Source: Ga0077527 sp945862135
GTDB lineage: Bacteria > Pseudomonadota > Gammaproteobacteria > Burkholderiales > SG8-41
Length of the DNA: 64,000 nt
Assembly: GCA_964203275.1 (NCBI GenBank)
Contig: CAXNMF010000003.1
Coordinates: 124,001-188,000 of the forward strand
Reading direction: 5' to 3'
Below, piece after piece: positions 1 through 8,370 of the stretch. Position numbers and translations under genes: made by a program. Below the pieces are notes generated by a model, which was given only the letters and a program-made list of their open reading frames with translations, did no database searches and was not told where the DNA came from. How positions within the stretch are numbered: the stretch's first letter is position 1; each line of letters starts with the position of its first letter.

Positions 1-388
1 GCAATTTTTTAGAGGCCGGACCGTTGAGTACCAGCCACACGGCAACCGGATTGGTGGTGGCCTGTATGCCCTGCAGATTGAATTGCGGGTCCGCCACCGC
101 TTCAGTAGCTGCAATCAGCACTGGCAGATACTCCGGATCACACCCCGCCATGACTGCATTGATGGCAATACGCTCGACGGTAGCCGCACCAAACCCCGGC
201 GCTACATTCGCAATAACTTCATGACGGTCGTGCCGGCTGTGCGCCAGCATGCGATCAACGCGCGCCACTGTCGGCGGCACAATGGGCAGGCCATCACTCC
301 AGCGCTTTTCGCGATACAGGCGGTTGATTGCATCCAAATCATCCGCAGCATCAAAGGTGGCCGCGCAATCAGCGGCAGGCTTGTTCAT
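1..388 (-). CDS. UGSC-partner protein (SDGLPIVPPT/AVMAGC domain), cut by left window edge
   Basis: The open frame starts at ATG 388 and runs through the left edge (129 codons seen), so only the N-terminal part is known. It contains W-S-D-G-L-P-I-V-P-P-T at about residues 31-41 and A-V-M-A-G-C-D-P-E-Y at about residues 77-86. Both blocks recur in the C-terminal half of the fused selenoprotein at 5689-7393, which identifies this as the same module encoded separately. Its ATG overlaps the TGA of the upstream UGSC gene (ATGA), so the two are probably translationally coupled and made in equal amounts. The enzymatic role is unknown. The conserved cysteine of the MAGC block is a candidate functional residue. 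I infer that it forms a complex with the UGSC selenoprotein. Confidence 0.8.
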   Translation of the reverse strand, partial: MNKPAADCAATFDAADDLDAINRLYREKRWSDGLPIVPPTVARVDRMLAHSRHDRHEVIANVAPGFGAATVERIAINAVMAGCDPEYLPVLIAATEAVADPQFNLQGIQATTNPVAVWLVLNGPASKKL

Positions 389-930
389 GTTTTCTCTCCA
401 GTCAGCAGTTTGACAATATCGTCAATACACTGCTCGGCGAGCTTGCGTACGTCCTCACGACTGCGCCCGCCAAATGGATGCGGAATAACTGCGATCGGCA
501 GCGCACTGTTGCCCAGCGCACGCGCCTGTGCGCGCCCAAGGGTCTGGAACGCGGTTGAACAAACCGTCAACGCGACCTTGCCTCGCTTTGCCACTTCAAC
601 ACTGTCGTGGACACTCCACGACGCACAGGAACCTCAGTCTCCGGAGCCCGCAATGACTACATCGCACTCACCGGAAAGAGCCTCAATCACCGCCGGATCA
701 GCCGGCAGGGATGCCGAAGATTTTCGGCGCTTGATCACCCGGGCAACACCGTAGCGGGATTGCAGCAGTTCGGCGAGGTCATCCACCAGATGCTGGAAAT
801 TCGGTTTCGCATTGTCAATGAAACCTACAGTTGCACCGGTCAGTGTGCGCAACGCCGGCCGTGTAGCCGCCGACAGCGTGTCGGCACGGCGTGGTGCAGT
901 GGGATCAAACAGCGTAAGGGTCTGTGACAT
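385..930 (-). CDS. UGSC-family selenoprotein 1 (in-frame UGA = selenocysteine)
   Basis: The frame from ATG 930 reads 98 codons, meets TGA at 636-634, then continues in the same frame to a TGA at 387-385, giving 181 residues with Sec at position 99. Around the UGA it reads A-G-S-G-D-U-G-S-C, the signature of the UGSC selenoprotein family, with Cys at 102 as a likely redox partner (U-x-x-C). The part after the UGA is clearly coding and ends in an A-V-I-P-H-P-F-G block followed by a helical tail. The pattern around U-G-x-C and the I-P-H-P-x-G block recall the Sec-containing subunits of glycine/proline reductases (GrdB, PrdB). That resemblance is from memory and needs a profile alignment. It lies 30 bp downstream of a Bug-type binding-protein gene and overlaps its partner gene by 4 bp. 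Without Sec insertion a 98-residue fragment would be made. Confidence 0.85.
604..636 (-). promoter_or_regulatory. bacterial SECIS-like hairpin after the UGA of selenoprotein 1
   Basis: On the minus strand the UGA is followed by 18 nt and then a five-base loop (AGTGT) closed by a perfect 7-bp stem, GTCGTGG with CCACGAC. A stem-loop with a G near the start of the apical loop, 16-37 nt after the UGA, is the described pattern for bacterial SECIS elements bound by SelB. The hairpin lies in the coding sequence, as expected in bacteria. Confidence 0.7.
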
Positions 931-960
931 GATGTCCCGAAATAAACAAATGTGCCGAAC

Positions 961-1932
961 TCAGGGATCGAGCTTGATATTGGCCTGCTTCACCAGCTGA
1001 GTCCACATCTGGATTTCCTTGCCGATGAAGGCCTGCAATTCCTGCGGACTGTTGCCAACCGGTGTTGCACCGAGCGCCTGCAACTGTTCGCGCATCTGCG
1101 GTGCCGCCAGTGCTTTAACCGTTTCGGCATGAAGCCGCTTGATGATCTCCGGTGGCGTGCGTGCAGGGGCCAGCAAGGCGTACCACAGTGCAGACTGGTA
1201 GCCCGGAACAGTCTCGGAAACCGCAGGTACATCGGGATAGGCAGGTGCGCGTTTCAAACTGGTCATACCCAGTGCGCGCAAACGCACGCTCTTCACATGC
1301 GGCATGGATGGCAAGGGACTGGTGCAGATGATCTGGACCTGGCCTGCGACGACATCCACCAGCGCAGGTCCAGCACCCTTATACGGGATATGTACGACAT
1401 TGATGCCAGTCATCGACTGTAGCAGTTCAACCGACATGTGCCCACCGGAACCCGGCCCTGAGGAGGCATAGTTGATACGGCCCGGCTGTGCCTTGGCAGC
1501 AGCAATCAACTCTTTGATGCTGCCGACTTTCAGGGACGGATGCGCGACAAAGACCAGCGGCGATTCGGCAACCAATGTGATCGCAGCAAAATCCTTCAGC
1601 GTGTCGTAGGGCAGATTCTTGCGCAGGGCCGGATTGATCGAATGGGTCGCACTGGCCAGAAACAGCGTGTAACCGTCGGGGGCAGCGCCTGCCGCAATTT
1701 GTGTCGCAATCACCTGCCCGCCGCCACCGCGGTTGTCATTGACGACTTGCTGGCCGAGAGCGGCACTCAAGCTACCCGCGAGCATGCGGCCGACAATATC
1801 CCCGGCGCCTCCCGGGGGATAAGGAATGATTTGCCGGATCGGCCTTTGCGGATAATTGTCGGCTGCTGATACCAAGCCGGGAAACAGTGCGCCAGACACC
1901 AGCAGGGCTGATAACAGTTTGGAATGAATCAT
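961..1932 (-). CDS. Bug/TctC-family periplasmic solute-binding protein
   Basis: A 323-residue protein with an N-terminal signal peptide (basic MIHSK, hydrophobic stretch, cleavage probably after VSA near residue 23). The mature part has the Bug/TctC hallmarks: Y-P-x-R-P-I-R-x-I-I-P-Y-P-P-G-G at its start, N-D-N-R-G-G-G-G near residue 65, and F-V-A-H-P-S-L-K-V near residue 130. Family members bind carboxylates and related small acids in the periplasm, usually for tripartite TctAB transporters, though many Bug genes are orphans as here. GAGG precedes the ATG. It is the first gene of an apparent operon with the UGSC selenoprotein and its partner, which suggests it captures the substrate or product of that system. 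The ligand cannot be told from sequence. Confidence 0.9.
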   Translation of the reverse strand: MIHSKLLSALLVSGALFPGLVSAADNYPQRPIRQIIPYPPGGAGDIVGRMLAGSLSAALGQQVVNDNRGGGGQVIATQIAAGAAPDGYTLFLASATHSINPALRKNLPYDTLKDFAAITLVAESPLVFVAHPSLKVGSIKELIAAAKAQPGRINYASSGPGSGGHMSVELLQSMTGINVVHIPYKGAGPALVDVVAGQVQIICTSPLPSMPHVKSVRLRALGMTSLKRAPAYPDVPAVSETVPGYQSALWYALLAPARTPPEIIKRLHAETVKALAAPQMREQLQALGATPVGNSPQELQAFIGKEIQMWTQLVKQANIKLDP

Positions 1933-2037
1933 GAGGCCTCGCGCATGGGAGATCGAATCGGTAAGCGCCGATCTTACCGCAGACCATCCGCCGGCCGATG
2001 CAACCCCTTACGATATGGACTGCATGGTTATCACCGC

Positions 2038-3879
2038 TCACCCCTTGTAGGCAGAGGTTTCCGTGTTGGCCTTGCGGAGATTCGCCGAAAGCTGGGATGC
2101 GAGTTGCTCCAGCATCCGGATCTTCATGTCGGGACGTTCCTGTCCAATCCGGTCAAACAGCGCGCGATCAATTACACGAAATTTAACCGGCTCCAGCGCA
2201 AGCACATCGGCTGAACGCGGCGCTCGATCAAGCAGCCCCATCTCGCCGAAACTCATGCCCGCCTCGAATACGTCAAGTCGCGTGCCCTTCGCGTTCGACT
2301 CGGAAGGCAAACGCACCTCTACCGAGCCCTCAAGCAGCAAAAACAGACTGTCTCCCGCATCACCGGCGTGGATCAGGTGTTCACCTGTCTGCGCGGTGCA
2401 GGTCGGCATTTCTCCGTTCAACCAAACCAATTCATCGCCAGTCAGTCCTGACAACAAGGCAATGTTGTGCAGGCCAACCGCGCGGGAACCGATCCAGCCG
2501 GTTCCTGAAACTTCTGTCAGCAATGAATTTTCGCAGTACTCCAGCGCAGCATCACCATCATCAAACACCGTTGCCGGGGAAAAACCCTGACGAGACAAGT
2601 TTTGTGCAAAACGTCCGGCATGACAGATCATCATCTGCACACCCTGCCGGGCCAGGCTGGAATGCAGCTCGAAAATCAGACGCAGTGAAACATCATCGAT
2701 GTTGATCACGTTGCGCAGATTGAGCACCAGATACTGGCAATACGGCGCCTGCTTCAGTGCAATCCGGATAAACGGTTCCACTGTTGAAAAAATCAATTCC
2801 CCCTGCAGCTCATGCACACGAATGCGATGGCCACTGGCGCGCAGCGTCTGCTGGATGGTGCGCGGACGCCGCCGGCACGAGGTGACCTGGCTGCCGGTAT
2901 AGGACAGCCGCAGGGACGGCGTCGGCGCAGACCCATTGGCAAACTGGTGCAAAGACAAATCGCGCGACAGATCGCCGCAGACCTTGATGCCGCGCGCACT
3001 GTTGCCTTGCGCATCCAGCGGCGGGGAAAAGATGCCGATGCCGAGCTGTCCAGGCAGCACTGCAAGAATACCGCCGCCGACACCGCTTTTGGCCGGCAGT
3101 CCGACGCGATAAATCCATTCGCCGGAAAAATCGTACATGCCGCAGGTGGACATCACCGACAGCACGTTGTCCACAACCTCGGGATTGACGGCGCGCTCGC
3201 GCGTTAACGGATTGCGTCCCTGATTCGCCAGCGTCGCCCCCATCACGGCAAGATCACGGCAGGTGACAGCAATCGCGCACTGCTGGAAATAGGTCTCCAG
3301 AATTTCCGTGGGCTCCTCATTGAGGATGCCGAAGTTGCGCAGCATCCAGCCAATGGCGCGATTGCGATGCCCAGTTTCGCTCTCAGACTGATAAACCGCT
3401 GTATCCACGTCCAGCCTGCGTCCGGCACAGGCGGACAGATACGCCAGAATGCGCTGGATGCGGGTCTGCTCCGGTGTCGCGAGAATCTGGCCGCAGGTGG
3501 CGATTGCACCAGCATTGATCATCGGATTGAATGGTGCCCCGGTTTCGGGCTTCAGGCTGATGGCATTAAACGCCTCGCCCGAGGGTTCCACGCCGACGCG
3601 GGACAGGATGAACTCCTCGCCGCGATCCTCCAGCGCCAGGCCGTAAGAAAGGGCCTTGGATATCGACTGAATCGTAAAGACCTGCCGGGTATCTCCCACC
3701 TCGTAGATATGGCCATCGCGGGTCGCAATACAAATGCCAAACCAGTTGGGATCAGCCTTGGCCAGTTCGGGGATGTAATCAGCGACCTGCCCCTCCCGAA
3801 AAGAGGCGTAACGGCCGTGCAGATCATTCAGGTAGCGCTCAATCGGCGACCCGGATAACAAAGAAGCAAGAGTGTCCAA
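2038..3879 (-). CDS. glsA: glutaminase A fused to STAS and cyclic-nucleotide-binding domains
   Basis: The protein has 613 residues; simple glutaminases have about 310. Residues 1-310 are a serine-dependent beta-lactamase-like glutaminase (L-glutamine to glutamate and ammonia), with catalytic S-x-x-K in T-I-Q-S-I-S-K and the blocks N-P-M-I-N-A-G-A-I and P-A-K-S-G-V-G-G-G. Residues about 345-450 look like a STAS domain (Y-L-V-L-N-L-R-N-V-x-x-I-D-D). Residues about 475-600 form a cNMP-binding domain (G-D-A-G-D-S-L-F-L-L-L-E-G, then S-F-G-E-M-G-L-L-D-R-A-P-R-S-A-D-V), including the phosphate-binding FGEMxLLxxxxRSA cassette. The start is TTG with no strong Shine-Dalgarno and no upstream ATG to replace it, so the first residues are uncertain. 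The tail suggests control by cyclic nucleotide or partner proteins. Confidence 0.92.
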   Translation of the reverse strand: MDTLASLLSGSPIERYLNDLHGRYASFREGQVADYIPELAKADPNWFGICIATRDGHIYEVGDTRQVFTIQSISKALSYGLALEDRGEEFILSRVGVEPSGEAFNAISLKPETGAPFNPMINAGAIATCGQILATPEQTRIQRILAYLSACAGRRLDVDTAVYQSESETGHRNRAIGWMLRNFGILNEEPTEILETYFQQCAIAVTCRDLAVMGATLANQGRNPLTRERAVNPEVVDNVLSVMSTCGMYDFSGEWIYRVGLPAKSGVGGGILAVLPGQLGIGIFSPPLDAQGNSARGIKVCGDLSRDLSLHQFANGSAPTPSLRLSYTGSQVTSCRRRPRTIQQTLRASGHRIRVHELQGELIFSTVEPFIRIALKQAPYCQYLVLNLRNVINIDDVSLRLIFELHSSLARQGVQMMICHAGRFAQNLSRQGFSPATVFDDGDAALEYCENSLLTEVSGTGWIGSRAVGLHNIALLSGLTGDELVWLNGEMPTCTAQTGEHLIHAGDAGDSLFLLLEGSVEVRLPSESNAKGTRLDVFEAGMSFGEMGLLDRAPRSADVLALEPVKFRVIDRALFDRIGQERPDMKIRMLEQLASQLSANLRKANTETSAYKG

Positions 3880-3988
3880 AAGGCAGTTTCAGTTCAGTTT
3901 TTGTTCTGGAGGGCAAAGCACGATCTGCATTAGCAATATTGATGCCAATGCAGCAAACACCTGCCCCAGCCCCGAAAAATCCAGCGTG

Positions 3989-4264
3989 TCAGTAATCGCG
4001 TATGCGGGCGCGAATGATGGACTGCCGCGGCAATGCTGGTCCCTTGAGAAAGCTTGGTCCTGTTGAATTGAATGCAACGTATTTAATGCTGGTCATCGGA
4101 AAAACCATCAATTGACCTTCCGCCTCGACCACCACATTTTTGCTGCTCATGAACTCCGACAACTTGATCTGCTTCGCAACAGCACTCTTGGCTTGCTCGG
4201 GAAACTCGAACGTCATTTTTGTGCCGTCATTAAAATGTATGGTCATCGTGCGATCATTCGCCAT
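3989..4264 (-). CDS. conserved small protein of unknown function
   Basis: A 91-residue protein beginning MANDRTMTIHFNDGT. The frame is open further upstream to 4417, but that extension is Arg/Gly-rich and looks non-coding. ATG 4264 has GGGGAG at a good distance upstream, so I chose it. It has no signal peptide or membrane segment. The first 70 residues look like a compact beta-rich fold with a central helix (Q-A-K-S-A-V-A-K-Q-I-K-L-S-E-F), and the tail is basic. It is divergent from the tartrate-dehydratase-like gene that starts at 4459. I do not recognise the family. Confidence 0.6.
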   Translation of the reverse strand: MANDRTMTIHFNDGTKMTFEFPEQAKSAVAKQIKLSEFMSSKNVVVEAEGQLMVFPMTSIKYVAFNSTGPSFLKGPALPRQSIIRARIRDY

Positions 4265-4458
4265 CTTTTTCTCCCCATGTTTTGCATTACCCGCAGGAAC
4301 GCTATCAAATCCACGACCCGGTGTCACGAACGAACAGGCCTGCAGCCTCGCAGCACCCCTAGGTCCAGGCCGCACGCGTGATCCGCGACCATTACCGTCT
4401 CGAATGCGTCGCCCCAATCTATAATCCTCGCTTCAACCTTTAATCGGGAACTCTGCGC

Positions 4459-5625
4459 ATGGTCCGTATCGTTGATGTCCGTGAAGTCACCAAGCCGATC
4501 GCCTCACCGATCCGCAATGCTTATATCGATTTCAGCAAGATGACCACCAGCCTGGTCGCCGTGGTTACCGATGTCAAAGTCGATGGCCGCACGGTGGTCG
4601 GCTACGGTTTTAACTCCAATGGTCGTTACGGTCAGGGCGGACTGATCCGCGAACGTTTCGCGCCGCGCCTGCTGGAAGCCGATCCGAAAAGCCTGCTCGA
4701 CGCAAGCGGCAGCAATATCGATCCGCACCGCGCCTGGAACGCAATGATGATCAACGAAAAACCCGGCGGTCACGGTGAGCGTTCCGTCGCAGTCGGCACG
4801 CTGGACATGGCGATCTGGGATGCCGTCGCCAAAATCGCACGTAAGCCGCTGTTCCGATTGCTAGCCGAGAAACACGGCGTCACCGCCAATCCGAAGGTCT
4901 TTGTCTATGCTGCTGGAGGTTATTACTACCCCGGCAAGGATCTGCAGGCGTTGCGCAAAGAGATGCGCAGCTATCTAGATCGTGGTTATAACGTCGTCAA
5001 GATGAAAATCGGCGGCGCCGACCTCACCGAGGATTGCCGACGCATCGAGGCCGTGCTGACGGAAATCGGCAACAGCGCGCAACTGGCCGTCGATGCCAAC
5101 GGGCGTTTCGATCTTGAGACTGGAATTGCCTATGCCAAAGCGCTGCGGCAATACCCGTTGTTCTGGTACGAAGAAGTCGGCGACCCGCTGGATTTTGCAA
5201 TGCAGGCCGCGCTTGCCGAGTTCTATCCGGGGCCGATGGCCACCGGTGAAAACCTGTTCAGTCATCAGGACGCGCGCAACCTGCTGCGCTACGGCGGCAT
5301 GCGACCGGACCGCGACTGGCTGCAATTTGACTGCGCGCTGTCCTATGGACTTTGCGAATACGAACGCACGCTTCGTGAACTGCACATTGCCGGCTGGTCG
5401 CCTTCACGCTGCATCCCGCACGGCGGGCACCAGATGTCGCTGAACATCGCCGCAGGATTGGGGCTCGGCGGCAATGAAAGTTATCCCGACTTGTTCCAGC
5501 CCTATGGCGGATTCCCGGACGGTGTGCGTGTCGAAAACGGAAAGATCAACATGCCGGAACTGCCAGGCATCGGCTTTGAAGGCAAATCCGACCTGATCAA
5601 GGTCATGCGCGAACTGGCGGAATAA
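4459..5625 (+). CDS. enolase-superfamily dehydratase, D-tartrate dehydratase-like
   Basis: 388 residues, the size of TarD-type dehydratases in the mandelate racemase/muconate lactonizing enzyme group. The N-terminal capping domain (about 1-125) is followed by a TIM barrel with the catalytic K-x-K (V-V-K-M-K-I-G-G near 175-182), metal ligands at V-D-A-N-G-R-F, W-Y-E-E-V and T-G-E-N-L, and the C-terminal catalytic His in P-H-G-G-H-Q. These enzymes abstract the proton alpha to a carboxylate; D-tartrate would give oxaloacetate. The tartrate call rests on the KMKIGG and HGGHQ context and on length. Another hydroxy acid is possible. It converges on the fused UGSC selenoprotein across a shared terminator, so the two may serve one pathway. 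Confidence 0.75.
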   Translation: MVRIVDVREVTKPIASPIRNAYIDFSKMTTSLVAVVTDVKVDGRTVVGYGFNSNGRYGQGGLIRERFAPRLLEADPKSLLDASGSNIDPHRAWNAMMINEKPGGHGERSVAVGTLDMAIWDAVAKIARKPLFRLLAEKHGVTANPKVFVYAAGGYYYPGKDLQALRKEMRSYLDRGYNVVKMKIGGADLTEDCRRIEAVLTEIGNSAQLAVDANGRFDLETGIAYAKALRQYPLFWYEEVGDPLDFAMQAALAEFYPGPMATGENLFSHQDARNLLRYGGMRPDRDWLQFDCALSYGLCEYERTLRELHIAGWSPSRCIPHGGHQMSLNIAAGLGLGGNESYPDLFQPYGGFPDGVRVENGKINMPELPGIGFEGKSDLIKVMRELAE

Positions 5626-5640
5626 GAACAAAGATAAGGC

Positions 5641-5674
5641 AAAAGAAAACGGGCGCTGCGGCGCCCGTTTTCTT
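5641..5674. terminator. bidirectional Rho-independent terminator
   Basis: A 12-bp perfect stem, GAAAACGGGCGC with its complement, encloses a TGCG loop at 5645-5672. A-rich and T-rich flanks on the two sides let it work both ways. It separates the convergent enolase-type gene and the UGSC fusion gene. Confidence 0.85.
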
Positions 5675-5688
5675 GATAACTATTCACT

Positions 5689-7393
5689 TCACTTGCCCGG
5701 CGCCTTGATCTCCTTGCATACCGGGAATCCAAGCACGCCGTTATGGGCAAACACGTAAATGCTGTTGCGCCCGAGGTCACCGGTAACGACCACCTGAAAA
5801 TCCTCGGGCCGCCACACCAGCGGCACCAGGCGCTCCGGATCATCGGATTCATGAAACGTCTGCGGAATGCGTCCAGCCTGATGCTCTTCCTTCAGATTCC
5901 AAGTAGGCTTTTGTGTCCAGTCACGGAGGATTTTTTCGAACATGCTCGCAGGCATCCGCGCCTGCTTGAACAGTTCATCTCTGAATTTTTCCTTGGACCA
6001 GCCACCCGCGGCAATGGTTTCGGCAATGATCGGTGACAGCAGCAGCAGCGGACGCAACGTATCGTAGCCCTGCCCCACCGAAAACATGATCTGCCACGAA
6101 TACTGGCGAACTACCGCATCCGCGATATACGGCATCAACTCCTCCGGCGTGGCGCCGGATACCGATGAAATGTGATTGCCGCCGGTATAACGTCCGACGG
6201 ACAACGCATTGCTGCCGGCAGCGAATCCATAATCCGCACAATTCGGCGTCCAGCCGATCTTGGCAACGACATCCTCGTTTTCAGCAATAACAACGCGCCA
6301 GGTATTGCCGAAGGTGGCTTTGTCATTTTTGTGTGGCAGGAAGCCCGCAACGTTGCGCAGGTACAGCCGCCAGAAGCGGCCCACGCTGGTATTGGCTTGG
6401 AAGCCGTCACGCATTACACCCTGAGTGTAGTTAAAGCCCAGTTCCTTTATGACTGGTCCGTTGAGAATGATCAGGTTGTCCCCGCCCGGGGTGTTTCCGC
6501 TGTGCTCGACACCATAATCATGGTCCACCATGGCCTCCACCGCCGCGACTAGCACCGGCATGTATTCAGGGCGGCAACCTGCCATCACGCCATTGACCGC
6601 GACACTCCATACCGTCGCTGCGCGGTTATCCGGCAACATCACGCCCAGCACCTCGTCCTGCTTTGCGATCGGTATGGCGCAGGAACGTTTCGACCTTTTC
6701 CACGGTCGGCGGCACGATGGGCAAACCATCGGACAGTTCATGCTTGAGAAAGTATTCGTTGACCTCCTCGAAGGTGCCGCTGAAGATCTCATCGCGCGCA
6801 CCGGGTTCACCGCCAACCGACGCCACTGCCGGCATTTTCAACAGGGCATTGAGAACACCCTCAAGCGTCAGCTCACGCACGTTCTGCTGCAACGCCTCTT
6901 TGCTTTGCAAACCGGGGTGACCACGCGCCGGTGCCACAGCGATATTGGGGTAACCGAGGCCCTGAGACGCTGCCTTGGAGAGCGTCATGAAGCTTTCACA
7001 TACCAGCGTCGCCGACGGGATCCCCGCCGATTCAGCCGCCACACTGGCCCGCAACACGGCGGGAGTGCAGCTGCCTCAACAACCCATCCCGGAGACGACG
7101 GCATCGGCTCCGAGTTCTTTGAGTTTTTTCGGAAGATTGGCAACCACATTGCGCTCGTCGCTGCCGTGGGTGTTGCCGAACAGATCCCAGTGCAGGAATT
7201 TCACACCGGGATAACGTTCGCGCAGACTGACTTCAAGCTGTTCGAAAACCTCGTTGCCGCGAAATACATAATCCCAAACCCAGGCAATGGTCTTGCCTTC
7301 CAAAGTATCCAGCCGCTTGGCCAGCGGCTTGACCTTTGCCTGACGGGGCCCACGCGGCCACAGTGCCGCATAAGACGCATTCGTATTAGTCAT
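5689..7393 (-). CDS. UGSC selenoprotein 2: UGSC module fused to the partner module (in-frame UGA, one frameshift)
   Basis: From ATG 7393 (AAGGA upstream) the frame reads 105 codons, meets TGA at 7078-7076 in the context G-M-G-C-U-G-S-C-T, and continues. A single surplus base near 6661 breaks the frame. Removing it joins F-L-R-H-T-D-R-K to Q-D-E-V-L-G-V-M and leaves exactly 568 codons, so the intended product is about 567 residues with Sec at 106 and Cys at 109. Residues 1 to about 205 are the UGSC module. From about 219 on comes the partner module (L-S-D-G-L-P-I-V-P-P-T, then N-G-V-M-A-G-C-R-P-E-Y) seen as a separate gene at 1-388. It has no signal peptide, so it should be cytoplasmic. A cysteine directly before Sec (C-U-G-S-C) is unusual. 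It lies divergent from an SDR and convergent with the enolase-type gene. The frameshift is probably a sequencing error, since nearby genes have the same kind. Confidence 0.85.
7048..7078 (-). promoter_or_regulatory. bacterial SECIS-like hairpin after the UGA of selenoprotein 2
   Basis: On the minus strand 17 nt separate the UGA from a six-base loop (CGTGTT) closed by CCCGC with GCGGG. A further three pairs can form beyond a 3x3 internal loop. Spacing and loop (both hairpins carry GTGT) match the hairpin of the first UGSC gene although the flanking protein sequences differ, which suggests selection on the RNA. Confidence 0.65.
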
Positions 7394-7542
7394 TTAAAAC
7401 TGTCCTTGCGTGTCGCAAAAAATGCAGGATAACGGATCACAGCAGCAGCGACTAGCCGAAGCCGCACGTGATAGCCTTGGAATTCGTCATCATGCATCGC
7501 GACATTCCGCGATGCGGACATTGCACACTTGGAGCACTCCTC

Positions 7543-8317
7543 ATGTCAGCACAATTTTCCGACAAGACCGCTATCGTCACCGGCAGCGGAACCGGCATAG
7601 GCGCCGCCATTGCACACCGCCTCGCCGCTGCAGGCGCCAGCGTGATGCTCGCCGACAACAATGAAGACTCTGCGCATGCCGTTTGCGCCGAAATCATCGC
7701 AGCCGGCGGCCGTGCTGCAGCCTGTCAAAGTCGACATCAACATTCCTGAAGAAGTGCAGGCAATGGTCGATTATTCCCGCGAGATGTTCGGTCCCGCCAA
7801 CATCCTGATCAACAACGCCGGACTCGGCTCGCAAAAACATTTCCTGGAAACTCCGCTGGCAATGTTGCACCAGATGCTCGAAGTCAATGTGGTTGGCACC
7901 TTTCTTTGCGCTCAAGCTGCTGCGCACGACATGATTGAAATGGGCGGTGGGCGTATCGTGAATTTTTCATCGCATTCCGGCTTGCTCGGCAGCAGCGGCC
8001 GTGCCGCCTATGCCGCCGCCAAAGGCGGCATCATTGCCATGACCCGAGCCATGGCTGTCGACCTTGCCCAATACAACATCACAGTGAACGCCGTGGCGCC
8101 AGGGCCGATTGACGTCCAGCGCAACCGCAACCAGCACTCGGAAGAACGCCGGGAAGCCTGGCAGCGTGCAATACCGCTCGGACGTTATGGCGATCCGGAT
8201 GAAGTTGCTGCGGTAGCGGTCTTCCTAGCATCTGACGACGCCAGCTACGTCAACGGTCAGACCATCTCGGTAGATGGCGGTTTTACCGCAGCGGGCCTGC
8301 GCGTCAAAAACCTCTGA
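7543..8317 (+). CDS. short-chain dehydrogenase/reductase, frameshifted
   Basis: Starts at ATG 7543 with GGAG ten bases upstream. The N-terminal Rossmann motif T-G-S-G-T-G-I-G is in one frame, and the rest, including I-L-I-N-N-A-G, the catalytic Ser in N-F-S-S-H-S, Y-A-A-A-K and V-N-A-V-A-P-G-P-I, is in the +1 frame. Deleting one base near 7720 joins them into 257 residues, the normal size of a classical FabG-like SDR. Such enzymes oxidise or reduce hydroxyl/keto groups with NAD(P). It is transcribed away from the UGSC fusion gene across a 149-bp shared upstream region, so it may act on the same substrate series. Specificity cannot be assigned. Confidence 0.85.
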
Positions 8318-8370
8318 AACTGATTCAATTTCTGGCTAAAGCTTAACCCGCAAAATGATCCACTGAACGG

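Noticed and set aside
634..930. UGSC gene 1 as a pseudogene with a nonsense codon
   Set aside because: The codon is UGA exactly at the known Sec position, a SECIS-like hairpin follows, coding continues to a coupled gene, and a second gene shows the same pattern.
6600..6720. Programmed ribosomal frameshift in the fused UGSC gene
   Set aside because: No slippery heptamer, and other unrelated genes nearby show the same kind of single surplus base, so sequence error is simpler.
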